Shown: positions 43,379 through 51,461, counted from the first letter of the stretch. The stretch: 64,000 bases of DNA from Winogradskyella sp. MH6 (GCF_022810765.1 NZ_CP094494.1:1302001-1366000), one strand, 5' to 3'. Notes: generated by a model from the sequence alone, not told the origin. Program-made: numbers and translations.

Positions 43379-44008
43379 TTGGAAAGTCTATTTGAATCTA
43401 TTCCGTTTTCAGAAAACCTTCTGTACGAGAATATTATAACAGATCTTACATCTAAACAGTATAGTATTATAGATAACTTTTTCACCAGTGAAGAGGTTTT
43501 GGCTTTGCGTCAATCTTTATTGCAAAAATATGAGGAAGATGCTTTCAAAAAATCTGCAATAGGCAATCGCACCAATGAGGTTATAAAAAAAGCTGTTCGT
43601 GGTGATATTATTCTTTGGATTGATGAAAACAACATAAATGCTTCTGAACAGTTGTTTTTCAATAAAATTAATGACCTCAAGGATTATTTAAATAGAACTT
43701 GTTTTTTGGGTATTAACCAAAAGGAATTTCATTACGCTATTTATCCTGAGGGGACATTTTACAAACGACACTTAGATACGTTTCAAAATGATGACAGACG
43801 CAAACTCTCGTTTGTTTGTTACCTTAATGAGGAAGACTGGAAACCAGAAAATGGAGGTGAACTCGTATTATATTTAGAAAAAGGAGAAGAAGTTGTCTAT
43901 CCTTTTCCTGGCAAAGTGGTGATTTTTGAAAGCCAAATTTTAGAGCATGAAGTAAAACCTGTTAATACTCAAAGACTAAGTATTACAGGCTGGCTAAAAA
44001 CCAGATAA
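43379..44008 (+). CDS. 2OG-Fe(II) oxygenase superfamily protein (PKHD-type)
   Basis: A 209-residue predicted dioxygenase. The iron and 2-oxoglutarate site is read as His in FYKRHLDTFQND with Asp two residues later (HxD), the distal His in SQILEHEVKPV, and Arg in NTQRLSITGWLKTR. Typical strands RRKLSFVCYLNEEDWKPENG and GELVLYL lie between. The start is TTG (TTGGAAAGTC), with no in-frame ATG before the conserved part; a 7-codon ATG ORF in the same frame ends 6 nt earlier. Related proteins are prolyl or PKHD hydroxylases, but the substrate is not readable. It ends directly against the 31-residue membrane ORF on the other strand. Confidence 0.86.
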   Translation: MESLFESIPFSENLLYENIITDLTSKQYSIIDNFFTSEEVLALRQSLLQKYEEDAFKKSAIGNRTNEVIKKAVRGDIILWIDENNINASEQLFFNKINDLKDYLNRTCFLGINQKEFHYAIYPEGTFYKRHLDTFQNDDRRKLSFVCYLNEEDWKPENGGELVLYLEKGEEVVYPFPGKVVIFESQILEHEVKPVNTQRLSITGWLKTR

Positions 44009-44104
44009 TTATCTGCGTTTACGGTTGTAGAAATAGGCTATAATTAGTACAATAGCTAATATTAAAAACAAGCCGTTTCCGCCTAAAAATTGAAGTATAT
44101 CCAT
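44009..44104 (-). CDS. 31-residue single-helix membrane protein
   Basis: MDILQFLGGNGLFLILAIVL continues with IIAYFYNRKRR: one hydrophobic helix (about 11-25) with a positive C-terminus, which should lie in the cytoplasm. It starts immediately after the stop of the 58-residue ORF (TAAATG), so the pair is coupled. It is too short for standard gene finders. I do not know the family; small subunits or assembly helpers of membrane complexes have this shape. Its stop abuts that of the 2OG oxygenase gene. Confidence 0.6.
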   Translation of the reverse strand: MDILQFLGGNGLFLILAIVLIIAYFYNRKRR

Positions 44105-44281
44105 TTATTCGTCTTTTAATCTATTCTTGTTATATCTGTAAATTGCATAGGCAATAATCACTAATATCACAAAAGGCAGCATTGAGCCAATAAATACACC
44201 AATACCATAGTTGTCGTCTGGTGCATTTTCTAGCTTTTCTTCAATGTTGATTTCCTGTAAAAAAGAAATTAATAAGTTCAT
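44105..44281 (-). CDS. 58-residue single-helix membrane protein
   Basis: MNLLISFLQEINIEEKLENA, then PDDNYGIGVFIGSMLPFVIL, VIIAYAIYRYN and a charged end KNRLKDE. An amphipathic N-terminal helix is followed by one membrane helix (about 28-46). It is preceded by a perfect -7 box (44318-44325) and coupled to the 31-residue ORF. Codon usage looks normal for the genome and the helix-plus-positive-tail logic is kept in both ORFs, supporting real genes. Function unknown. Confidence 0.62.
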   Translation of the reverse strand: MNLLISFLQEINIEEKLENAPDDNYGIGVFIGSMLPFVILVIIAYAIYRYNKNRLKDE

Positions 44282-44317
44282 AAATAATGACGTTTATGCT
44301 AATCGACAATTATTGTC

Positions 44318-44325
44318 CAAATTTA
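44318..44325 (-). promoter_or_regulatory. -7 element upstream of the two tiny membrane genes
   Basis: TAAATTTG on the minus strand overlaps the last codon of the MATE gene; the leader to 44281 would be about 30 nt. Confidence 0.5.
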
Positions 44326-45660
44326 AGTGTTTTGGACTAGTGTTTTAAATGTTTTTCTGAATTTTATGATTAACGGAAGTCCTCTGGCGATAATCCATAA
44401 GGTAAATGCAATGAAAATACCATGCAGTTTGTAATCTAAAGCATCAGTTACTAAAACAACAGGAATAAACACCAAAAGTGTTGAAAACAAGAGCACGTTT
44501 CTTAGGTATTGCATTTTTCCTAAGCCTTTAAAAACTCCATCAAAAATAAAGGCAAGTGCACATAAGGGCTGCATGGCAAGAATCATCCAAAACACGTTAT
44601 TAAACGCTTCTAAAACAGCTTTATCATCTGAAAAAATAGAGCCAATAGGATAATAGAAAACGGCACCAATTAATCCAATAATTACACCGACCACAACACC
44701 ATATTTTATAAGCTTATTACTAAGTTCTAAGAGTGTTTTATAGTCTTTAGCTCCAAATAGTTTTCCTGATAAAATATTACCAGCACTAGCATAACCATCA
44801 ATAAGAAAAGCGCCCAAAAACCAAAGATTAATGGCTATGGTGTAAGCGGCAATATATGTAGTGCCATATTTTGTAGCAAAGCTTGTCCCAAAATACAAAG
44901 CCACGTTGAGTGCAATGGTTCTAATGAACAAGTTGACAATCATTAATATAAAGCGGTTAATTTCTTTATTGAAAGGAAATTTAACCAACAAAGGAATGTC
45001 TGTCTTTTTCAAGATGTAATAAGCAGATAAAAGTGCCATTATTACTTGTGCAATAACACTAGCGTAAGCAGCTCCTTTTATATGCATGGCTGGCACAAAA
45101 CCTTCAATACCATAAACTAAAACGATGTCTAAAATAATATTAGCAACAGCTCCACTTATGGCAATAAGCATTGGATGGTATGTGTTTTGTAGACCTCTAA
45201 ACGTCCCAAACACAGCAATTGTAAAGAGTGTAAAAGGAAACCCAAATACTCGAATTTGGTAATAATCTACACTGTAAGTTAATATTAAATCTGACGCATT
45301 ATAGAGTTTAAAAATCTGAGCAGCTAAAGGATATGTTACAGCAATGATTAATAAGCTAAGCGATGTAATAATAAATATGGCTTGTGCAGGTAGGTTTTTT
45401 ACTTCACTTAATTGATCTGCCCCTAAATATTGAGATACGATAGAAGAAATTGCACTACGTGTTTGTCCTAAAACCCAAATGAGCATAGATAAAAATGTGG
45501 TAACAATACCTACGGCAGCCAAGGATTCAGTTGCGTTTGAGTCCATATTACCAATGATCGCAGCATCGGTTAAGGACAAAATAGGCTCAGAAACACCAGA
45601 AATTAATGCTGGTATGGCTAGTTTGTTGATTTGTTTTAAAGTAATTTTTGTTGCGCTCAA
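44323..45660 (-). CDS. MATE family efflux transporter
   Basis: A 445-residue inner-membrane antiporter of the MATE (DinF/NorM-like) family with 12 predicted membrane helices. The start MSATKITLKQINKLAIPALI leads into SGVSEPILSLTDAAIIGNMD, the family's first-helix motif; the second half repeats it with RTIALNVALYFGTSFATKYG. Members export drugs or metabolites using Na+ or H+. Substrate unknown; DinF-like is the closest impression. It overlaps the upstream GNAT gene by 4 nt (ATGA), suggesting a two-gene unit, with the two tiny membrane genes downstream. Confidence 0.9.
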   Translation of the reverse strand: MSATKITLKQINKLAIPALISGVSEPILSLTDAAIIGNMDSNATESLAAVGIVTTFLSMLIWVLGQTRSAISSIVSQYLGADQLSEVKNLPAQAIFIITSLSLLIIAVTYPLAAQIFKLYNASDLILTYSVDYYQIRVFGFPFTLFTIAVFGTFRGLQNTYHPMLIAISGAVANIILDIVLVYGIEGFVPAMHIKGAAYASVIAQVIMALLSAYYILKKTDIPLLVKFPFNKEINRFILMIVNLFIRTIALNVALYFGTSFATKYGTTYIAAYTIAINLWFLGAFLIDGYASAGNILSGKLFGAKDYKTLLELSNKLIKYGVVVGVIIGLIGAVFYYPIGSIFSDDKAVLEAFNNVFWMILAMQPLCALAFIFDGVFKGLGKMQYLRNVLLFSTLLVFIPVVLVTDALDYKLHGIFIAFTLWIIARGLPLIIKFRKTFKTLVQNT

Positions 45661-46157
45661 AGTATTAACTCATAACAATGAAAAGGAAATTCACTTTGTT
45701 TAGGAAAGTAAATATCTCCCAATCGTTCGTAACCGCGAAGTTCGTAAAACTTTTGGTTTCTTTTGTTCTGTGAAAACGTATCTAATCGTATAGAGCTATA
45801 GTTGTTTTCTATAGCATAATTTTCGGCGAAACTCATAAGCAGCTGTGCGTAACCTTTACCTTGAAGTTTTGGATGCACAGCCAATCTGTGTATGTAAACA
45901 TTGTTTTTGTTTTTTGTCAACCATTTTATAGGTTGGTATTCTTTATCCATAAAAGTTGAAATCACAATGCAACCCATAATTTCATTGTCAACTTCTAAAA
46001 CAAAAAGTTCATTTCTTTCAACGTCATTTTCAAAAGCCAATCGGTTAGGATAGTGTTCATTCCATTGAAAAATACCGTGTTCTATCATGTAGGCTGCACA
46101 TGCTTTGGTGATGTTTAGGATGGTGTCAATATCTTCTTTTACTGCTTTTCGAATCAT
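45657..46157 (-). CDS. GNAT family N-acetyltransferase
   Basis: A 166-residue acetyltransferase. The fold runs MIRKAVKEDIDTILNITKAC, ELFVLEVDNEIMGCIVIS, the acetyl-CoA-binding segment VYIHRLAVHPKLQGKGYAQL (Q/RxxGxG/A-like QGKGYA) and the end IRLDTFSQNKRNQKFYELRG. The length is typical. The substrate is unknown. It overlaps the MATE gene by 4 nt, so an acetylation/export resistance pair is conceivable but not shown. It is divergent from, and very close to, the universal stress protein gene (starts 35 nt apart). Confidence 0.88.
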   Translation of the reverse strand: MIRKAVKEDIDTILNITKACAAYMIEHGIFQWNEHYPNRLAFENDVERNELFVLEVDNEIMGCIVISTFMDKEYQPIKWLTKNKNNVYIHRLAVHPKLQGKGYAQLLMSFAENYAIENNYSSIRLDTFSQNKRNQKFYELRGYERLGDIYFPKQSEFPFHCYELIL

Positions 46158-46167
46158 TAATTATGAT

Positions 46168-46175
46168 TACTTTTG
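46168..46175 (+). promoter_or_regulatory. -7 promoter element of the universal stress protein gene
   Basis: TACTTTTG, 14-17 nt before the two adjacent ATG codons at 46189 and 46192. It rules out the earlier open ATG at 46105 as the main start. Confidence 0.62.
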
Positions 46176-46191
46176 TTTAAATTTTACTATG

Positions 46192-46989
46192 ATGAAAACA
46201 ATACTTGTTCCTGTTGGGTCTTCCAAAAATGCAAAATCGCATTTGCAATATGCTGTTGATTTTGCTAAAGCTTTTGGCGCAAAATTATATGTAGTTCAAA
46301 TATATAATGTTTACACCAAAGCAGGAACTATGATAAAAGTAGATCATATTTTAGAGCGCGAATCTCAGGCCTTTTTAGAAGCTCATATTGCTTCAATTAA
46401 CACGAGAGGAGTAGAGGTTGTCGCTAAAACTTTCAAAGGAAAATTAATAGATACTTTAGAGAAGGTTTGTAGTGCCTTAGATGTGGATTTAATTATATTA
46501 GAGCCTAGAACCAACTCTATTAAAGATGAGGTTTATTTGGGGAAAACATCAGGTAAAATTATAAAGCGCACACAAATACCTGCATTAATTGTACCTGAAG
46601 GATATGTATACAAACCTATTGTAAAGATGCTATTGGCCGTAAAATCGGCTGTCATTAAGCGTGAAGGAGTATTGAAGCCTATACATGATATCAAAGACCA
46701 ATTTAAGGCAGTTCTTAATTTGCTATTAGTAAAAACGCCGTATCATAACCCTGAAGATTTTGAGGTTAATGATGAGCTAAAAGCAATGATAACTAATACA
46801 ACAAAGGCAGAAAGCCCAACAACATTTCAGGCGGTTTTAGAACATTACAAAAACCACAGTCCTGATGTATTGTGTGTGGTAAGGCGCAAACGCGGTTTTT
46901 TCTCAAAACTTTGGGAAGATAATATTATCTTGAAAAAGGACTTTCATAGTTCAACGATACCAGTTTTGGTGTTGAGTGGACTTAAATAA
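46192..46989 (+). CDS. Universal stress protein, tandem Usp domains
   Basis: A cytosolic stress protein of about 265 residues from MKTILVPVGSSKNAKSHLQY. The first Usp domain (about 1-145) has AVDFAKAFGAKLYVVQIYNV, and the phosphate-loop region reads GKTSGKIIKRTQIPALIVPE. The second half (about 146-265) is a weaker Usp-like repeat ending SSTIPVLVLSG. The first-domain GxxG(x9)G(S/T) nucleotide motif is only partly kept, so ATP binding is uncertain. ATG at 46189 is an equal alternative (one extra Met). A tRNA-Ala follows 5 nt after the stop, so both may share a transcript. Confidence 0.87.
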   Translation: MKTILVPVGSSKNAKSHLQYAVDFAKAFGAKLYVVQIYNVYTKAGTMIKVDHILERESQAFLEAHIASINTRGVEVVAKTFKGKLIDTLEKVCSALDVDLIILEPRTNSIKDEVYLGKTSGKIIKRTQIPALIVPEGYVYKPIVKMLLAVKSAVIKREGVLKPIHDIKDQFKAVLNLLLVKTPYHNPEDFEVNDELKAMITNTTKAESPTTFQAVLEHYKNHSPDVLCVVRRKRGFFSKLWEDNIILKKDFHSSTIPVLVLSGLK

Positions 46990-46994
46990 TATTT

Positions 46995-47068
46995 GGGGCA
47001 TTAGCTCAGCTGGCTAGAGCGCTACGCTGGCAGCGTAGAGGTCATCGGTTCGACTCCGATATGCTCCA
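46995..47068 (+). tRNA. tRNA-Ala (anticodon GGC)
   Basis: A complete 74-nt cloverleaf: acceptor GGGGCAT/ATGCTCC with the G3:U70 pair that marks tRNA-Ala, D arm GCTC/GAGC, anticodon arm CTACG-CTGGCAG-CGTAG, T arm ATCGG-TTCGACT-CCGAT, discriminator A. CCA is not encoded. It starts 5 nt after the usp stop without room for a normal promoter, so it is probably processed from the usp transcript. Confidence 0.95.
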
Positions 47069-47072
47069 CAAA

Positions 47073-47098
47073 ACTCGTCATTAACGACGAGTTTTTTT
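47073..47098 (+). terminator. Terminator after tRNA-Ala
   Basis: ACTCGTC / GACGAGT, with extra A:T pairs at the base and a 6-nt loop, is followed by seven T. The reverse strand has four T, so it may also help end the TonB receptor gene. Confidence 0.9.
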
Positions 47099-47112
47099 AT
47101 TTAAACACCACT

Positions 47113-49617
47113 CTAAAAATACACGCGAATAACAGCATTAGTCGTTAGACCTAAAGAGAATCGTGAAAATTTGTTTACAGTATTGGTTTCATTTATCCTG
47201 TAATAATCATTTATAAAGTTTTCTCTATTTGAAATGTTCCAAATAGAAGCACCTATCTCCGATCTAAAACTGTTGTTAATTTTGAATTTGTAGATAGCGG
47301 AAGCGTCTATTCTTAAATAATCCAATAAGCGTTCATTATTTGCTATATCAAAATTAACATCATTGTCTACAATTTCGTTACCAGATAGAGGTATAGAGGT
47401 TGGGTTTCCTGTTCTGTAATTTACACCAGCAGAAATGTTTAAAGATTTATTACTAAAGGTGGTTCCAAGAGTAAAGGAATGGGTAATGTCAAAATTACTA
47501 GGAAACTCTATGTCTTCAAGAGCTTCAAATGTGTATGTGTTATTTAAATAAGAATAACTTAACCAACTATTAAAGTTACCGAATGTTTTTCGGCACAAAA
47601 ACTCCAAACCGTAAGCGTCGTAGCTCCCCTTTTCTTTTGCAAATTCGTATTTTGTGGTAAAACTTTGGCTTTGGGTAGTTATCCCTTCAACAGTTTTATA
47701 GTATCCTTTAACATCAACCAGCCAACCACTTTTTTTAAATAATATTCCTAAAGATGCTTGTTTGCTTTGTAAAATAGGAATACTATCATTATCTGTTAAT
47801 TGCCATCTTCGCTTTTCAATGCCTAAAAAATCATTTTGAAAATTAACAATCTGTGAGGTACTCTGATGTTTGTATTCGCCTTGAGCCTCAATTTCTATAT
47901 GTTCTCCAATAGATTTTCTAACACTTAGTCTTGGCTCAACAATCAATTTATTGAACTTGGTTAAGTAATTTGTTCTAACTCCGACCCTAAAAGCAAAATC
48001 TTCATTTCGGTTTTTGTACCAAGCCTGGCCAAAAGCTCCGTGCTCTAGTAATATTTCTTCATCTCGTCTCACAAAACGAGGCAAATCAATATCGTTTAAG
48101 TTGATGACTTCGGTTTCTGTGAATTGATAACCAAGATTAAAACTCCATAGATTTTTTACATATAAATTATTTAGTTGTGCGCTCGTTTCTGAAACAATAT
48201 TTTCTTGTAATTGAAGCTGGTTGCTTAACACATCTGCATTAAGAGCATCGAGCTTATATTCGTTATTATATGCATTAATTGTTGAGGAAAAATTAGTACT
48301 CCACTTTCTTTTATAATTAAAACCAACACCAAGGCTGCTCTGAGATATGTTACTGCGCCTTGTTCTAGATGCTCCATTAATGGTTGCGGTTTCATTAAAC
48401 CCTAAATCGTTATTTATTAGAATAAAATTTAATCTAATAAAGTCTTTATCTGTGGGTTGATATAACCACCTTAAGGACGCATCATAAAAATTAAAGTCTT
48501 GTTTGGAGTTGGTTACATTTGAAGTATTGATCTCAGCCTCAGTATCTTGTGTTACTCTGTCAAAATAAGCCTCATAGGTCGGAGTTCTAAAAAAGTTATC
48601 TAAGGATTTTCTTGATGCAACTTGGAGTGACGACTTTCTTCCTATGGGAATATTAGAGAACAACTCAGCATTTAAAAAGTTAATCCCAAAAATACCATTG
48701 AATTTTGAATCGACCTGTTTGTCTGTCAGCATATGAATTGTCCCAGACACACCATCGGTTAATGAAGCATCAGAGCCGTTATTAATAACACGTGCTGTTT
48801 GGGTCATTAAAGGGTTAAAGCTAGAAATAAGACCAAAAAAATGACCTGTCTGGTACATTTTTATACCGTCCCAAAGCATTAAATTTTGATCATTAGAACC
48901 TCCTCTAATATTAATGTTTGAAACCGTTTCATCAACACTCAAAATACTTGGTAGTGCTTGAACGGTCTGTAAAACATCAGATTCTATAAGACCTGGCAAC
49001 AGACTAAATCGCTCATAATCTATAGATGTTGTCCAATCCTGTCGTTTATCAATACCTTTAACAAGATATGTTTCAACCACTACAGGTGCTATAATCTCTT
49101 CTTGAATACGCATTGTTATAGTTGCACAATCTTTTAAGTTGAAATATTTTACCTGGCGTTCAACGGTTTTAAAACCTAGATGTCTTATGGTCAATAGTTC
49201 ATTTTGTGATTTCAGCTCAATTTCAAAATACCCGTTTTTATCAGTGATGGCATAAGTAGACTTGCTGGTAATAGTGACATCAGCCATAGGTTTTTGAGAT
49301 TCGGAATCTTTAATATAACCACAAAGCTTGATGGCTTTTGAAATGGTATAGACCAAAGTACTAACCTTATCAAAAACTAGGTTGGTTTGGTCTTGGAGAT
49401 TCTTAATCTTAGCAGACAAGCTCAAATCTTTTGTAACAGGAATTACTGTAATATCCTCTAAAAGACTACTCTCGTAATTAAATGTTATGTTATGCGATTT
49501 TGAGATATCTTCTAGAACCACTGAAATGGGAACTTTCTGCTCAGAGTTTTGCCCTTGTGATTTGAACAGCGAAAAGAAACAAATAAAAAGAAAAATGTAC
49601 AATCTAGTTCTTTCCAT
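47113..49617 (-). CDS. TonB-dependent receptor with signalling (STN) domain
   Basis: An 834-residue outer-membrane receptor of the FecA-type signalling class. The signal peptide ends near KSQGQ (residue 22). The STN/secretin-type N-domain (about 25-90; VPISVVLEDISKSHNITFNY, NLVFDKVSTLVYTISKA) contacts the FecR-like protein. A carboxypeptidase-like domain follows (about 96-175; GYIKDSESQKPMADVTITSK), then the plug (about 190-310; ALPSILSVDETVSNINIRGG, NLMLWDGIKM). The C-terminal barrel ends RFSLGLTTNAVIRVYF. Substrate unknown. The start overlaps the fecR-like gene by 14 nt, and the order sigma-fecR-receptor forms a classical cell-surface signalling unit. Confidence 0.93.
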   Translation of the reverse strand: MERTRLYIFLFICFFSLFKSQGQNSEQKVPISVVLEDISKSHNITFNYESSLLEDITVIPVTKDLSLSAKIKNLQDQTNLVFDKVSTLVYTISKAIKLCGYIKDSESQKPMADVTITSKSTYAITDKNGYFEIELKSQNELLTIRHLGFKTVERQVKYFNLKDCATITMRIQEEIIAPVVVETYLVKGIDKRQDWTTSIDYERFSLLPGLIESDVLQTVQALPSILSVDETVSNINIRGGSNDQNLMLWDGIKMYQTGHFFGLISSFNPLMTQTARVINNGSDASLTDGVSGTIHMLTDKQVDSKFNGIFGINFLNAELFSNIPIGRKSSLQVASRKSLDNFFRTPTYEAYFDRVTQDTEAEINTSNVTNSKQDFNFYDASLRWLYQPTDKDFIRLNFILINNDLGFNETATINGASRTRRSNISQSSLGVGFNYKRKWSTNFSSTINAYNNEYKLDALNADVLSNQLQLQENIVSETSAQLNNLYVKNLWSFNLGYQFTETEVINLNDIDLPRFVRRDEEILLEHGAFGQAWYKNRNEDFAFRVGVRTNYLTKFNKLIVEPRLSVRKSIGEHIEIEAQGEYKHQSTSQIVNFQNDFLGIEKRRWQLTDNDSIPILQSKQASLGILFKKSGWLVDVKGYYKTVEGITTQSQSFTTKYEFAKEKGSYDAYGLEFLCRKTFGNFNSWLSYSYLNNTYTFEALEDIEFPSNFDITHSFTLGTTFSNKSLNISAGVNYRTGNPTSIPLSGNEIVDNDVNFDIANNERLLDYLRIDASAIYKFKINNSFRSEIGASIWNISNRENFINDYYRINETNTVNKFSRFSLGLTTNAVIRVYF

Positions 49618-50506
49618 TCCTTATGATGACCTCGTTAGTATTTTGAATCGTGTAGGTCAAATGAAGAGGATTTGAGATAGATTTTAAGGCATTTTCAAGG
49701 TTGTTATGTTCAAAAGCACCAGTAAATTTTACGTTCAGGTTGAGAGGATAATCTACTTTTACGTTGTACTGCTTTTCAAGCTCTTCTACGACATCTTTAA
49801 AAGAAGCATTTTCAAAAACACTCATGTTTTTAAGCCAGTATGGCTCTGAAATTGCAATATTAGATGTTGTACCTTGTCCTGATAATAGTATAAACTCAGT
49901 ACCAGCAGGTAGCTTAACTTTATTATCGTTATATGTTACTTGTACCAAACCTTCGTAACAAGCAACTTTAAAAATACTGTCTCTAGATAGAACATTAAAC
50001 TCAGTACCTAAAACACTAATTTTTCCAAATTCGGTATTGACATCAAACCGTTTTCCTTTTTCTACATCAAAAAAGGCTTCACCTTTTAAATCAATAGATC
50101 TATTATCATCCCATTTAGAGCTATTATATTTCAGCTCCGATAATTCATTAAGATTTACTGTGGAATTATCAGGTAGGCTTATGATTTCATTTTGAGCTAA
50201 ATTGGTGTTGAATGTGTTTATCTGGTCTTTGTTTAACACGGTAAATAAAGCAAAACCAACGACAAGAATAGCTGCTAAGCTAGTAACAACTCTAACCCAA
50301 TTAATGGTGTTGCTTTTATGGGAAACTAATTTTTTGTCCACAACATCAAAAGCTTCAACTTTTGCATTTGTATTGCCGCTAAATCTTTGTGCTTCCTCAA
50401 TAATTTCCTTATAAAGGTCAGCGTCTTTCAATGTATTGAAAGCTTCTAACTCTGTATTAGAAAGGTTATTGTTTAACCATTTTTTTATTAATTGTTCTTT
50501 GTCCAT
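49604..50506 (-). CDS. FecR family anti-sigma regulator
   Basis: A 300-residue inner-membrane protein. Residues 1-70 form the cytosolic sigma-binding part. One membrane segment follows (about 73-92; VVTSLAAILVVGFALFTVLN). The periplasmic FecR domain (about 105-200) has ISLPDNSTVNLNELSELKYN and GEAFFDVEKGKRFDVNTEFG with ISVLGTEFNVLS. The C-terminal part (about 228-300; SVFENASFKDVVEELEKQYN) is an STN-like DUF4974 domain that should bind the receptor's STN domain. It lies between the ECF sigma gene (upstream) and the TonB receptor (overlap 14 nt). One copy of the shared ECF-type element stands right before it. Confidence 0.93.
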   Translation of the reverse strand: MDKEQLIKKWLNNNLSNTELEAFNTLKDADLYKEIIEEAQRFSGNTNAKVEAFDVVDKKLVSHKSNTINWVRVVTSLAAILVVGFALFTVLNKDQINTFNTNLAQNEIISLPDNSTVNLNELSELKYNSSKWDDNRSIDLKGEAFFDVEKGKRFDVNTEFGKISVLGTEFNVLSRDSIFKVACYEGLVQVTYNDNKVKLPAGTEFILLSGQGTTSNIAISEPYWLKNMSVFENASFKDVVEELEKQYNVKVDYPLNLNVKFTGAFEHNNLENALKSISNPLHLTYTIQNTNEVIIRNGKN

Positions 50507-50520
50507 AACATACTGTTATA

Positions 50521-50551
50521 TAATTAAAACAACTTAAATTATAATTGTCCC
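50521..50551 (-). promoter_or_regulatory. ECF-type promoter element, copy A (before fecR-like gene)
   Basis: On the minus strand GGGACA (50551-50546), 15 nt, GTTTTA (50530-50525). Transcription would start near 50518, leaving a leader of about 12 nt to the fecR-like ATG. The element begins 5 nt after the sigma gene's stop, so fecR-receptor can be expressed apart from sigma. It is near-identical to copies B and C. Confidence 0.6.
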
Positions 50552-50555
50552 AAAA

Positions 50556-51080
50556 TTATTTTCGATTTAGTTCTTCAAGCTCATTCTTAAGTTTATTTAA
50601 AGCGGCATAGATTCTGTGTTCTGCTACTTTTTTGGTAATGCCTAATATCTCAGCCACTTCTTTGTGTGTTTTGCCGTCTACCTTATTTAAAAGAAAAGCG
50701 GCCCTTTCCTCTTCTTTTAATTGAGACAAAACACGCTCAAACCGTTTTAGAAACTCCTTTTTGCGTAAAATAAATTCTGGTGACTCGTTTGTATAATCCT
50801 TTGGTTTTACCTGCTGATATTTTAAAACTACTTTTTGATGCTTAACCTCGTTAAGCATCATATTATTTGCTGTGGTGTACAAAAAAGATTTTACAGCTTC
50901 TGGTTTTATTTTAGCGCAGTTTTTCCATAGCTTGATATACGCTTCTTGTACTTTATCGGACGGATTTAAAAGCTCTCCATACTTATAAAGCAAAATATTA
51001 CTCAATGATTGCGCATACTTCTCATATAGTTTTGAAAAGCGAATCTTGTCACAGATATCTTTATAAATAGGCTCTGGCAC
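50556..51080 (-). CDS. ECF RNA polymerase sigma factor, FecI-like
   Basis: A 174-residue sigma-70 family protein with regions 2 and 4 only. Region 2 (about 12-80) includes LYEKYAQSLSNILLYKYGEL, SDKVQEAYIKLWKNC and the -10-contacting FLYTTANNMMLNEVKHQK. Region 4 (about 118-170) has LSQLKEEERAAFLLNKVDGK and HKEVAEILGITKKVAEHRIY, the -35-contacting helix-turn-helix. The start is GTG (51078-51080); an in-frame TAG lies two codons upstream and no ATG is available. fecR-like and TonB receptor genes follow. It should be released by ligand-bound receptor through FecR and transcribe its target set, candidate promoters being the repeated element in this locus. Confidence 0.93.
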   Translation of the reverse strand: MPEPIYKDICDKIRFSKLYEKYAQSLSNILLYKYGELLNPSDKVQEAYIKLWKNCAKIKPEAVKSFLYTTANNMMLNEVKHQKVVLKYQQVKPKDYTNESPEFILRKKEFLKRFERVLSQLKEEERAAFLLNKVDGKTHKEVAEILGITKKVAEHRIYAALNKLKNELEELNRK

Positions 51081-51126
51081 TAACTAAAATTTTACCTAAA
51101 TCTATATAATTTTTTTTAATCCTTAT

Positions 51127-51153
51127 GGGATAATTATAATTTAAGTTGTTTCA
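51127..51153 (+). promoter_or_regulatory. ECF-type promoter element, copy B (divergent from sigma gene)
   Basis: GGGATA (51127-51132), 15 nt, GTTTCA (51148-51153). The spacer is the same AATTATAATTTAAGTT-type sequence as copies A and C. Transcription would start near 51160, about 30 nt before the ATG at 51190. Because the element has imperfect dyad symmetry, it could also influence the divergent sigma gene. Confidence 0.58.
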
Positions 51154-51189
51154 ATATTATAGAGCTTAGTTTTTTAGGACAATAACATT

Positions 51190-51447
51190 ATGCAAGTTTC
51201 TCGTATTAATAAAACCACATTACTTATAAGGTCAATAGTGTTAATGAAAAGCGAGGAATTGCTGGAATGTAAGTTAAAAATAAATGCTTTGGAGGTGGCA
51301 CTAGAAGAAGACTATAGCAGTATTAACGTTTACAAATACAGGCAAGCAAATCAAAGATTTAATAATTTAAAGTCTACAATATTTACCTTAAAACAATTAG
51401 AATTAAGGATTAATAAAAAAAATAAAAATTTCTTGGGACAATTATAA
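51190..51447 (+). CDS. Small coiled-coil hypothetical protein in the ECF locus
   Basis: An 85-residue, lysine- and glutamate-rich, mostly helical protein (LMKSEELLECKLKINALEVA, YKYRQANQRFNNLKSTIFTL). It has no signal peptide and no family I recognise. It is divergent from the sigma gene and preceded by copy B of the ECF-type element. Its last codons contain the start of copy C. An anti-sigma or small regulatory role is possible but not shown by sequence. Confidence 0.55.
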   Translation: MQVSRINKTTLLIRSIVLMKSEELLECKLKINALEVALEEDYSSINVYKYRQANQRFNNLKSTIFTLKQLELRINKKNKNFLGQL

Positions 51448-51461
51448 TTTAAGTTGTTTTA
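51435..51461 (+). promoter_or_regulatory. ECF-type promoter element, copy C (before the acidic lipoprotein genes)
   Basis: GGGACA (51435-51440), 15 nt (ATTATAATTTAAGTT), GTTTTA (51456-51461). Identical to copy A over the whole element. A leader of about 57 nt would precede the ATG at 51525. Confidence 0.6.

Noticed and set aside
46105-46191. N-terminal extension of the universal stress protein (28-29 residues)
   Set aside because: It overlaps the GNAT gene and lies upstream of the -7 box at 46168-46175; the Usp fold starts at MKTILVPVG.
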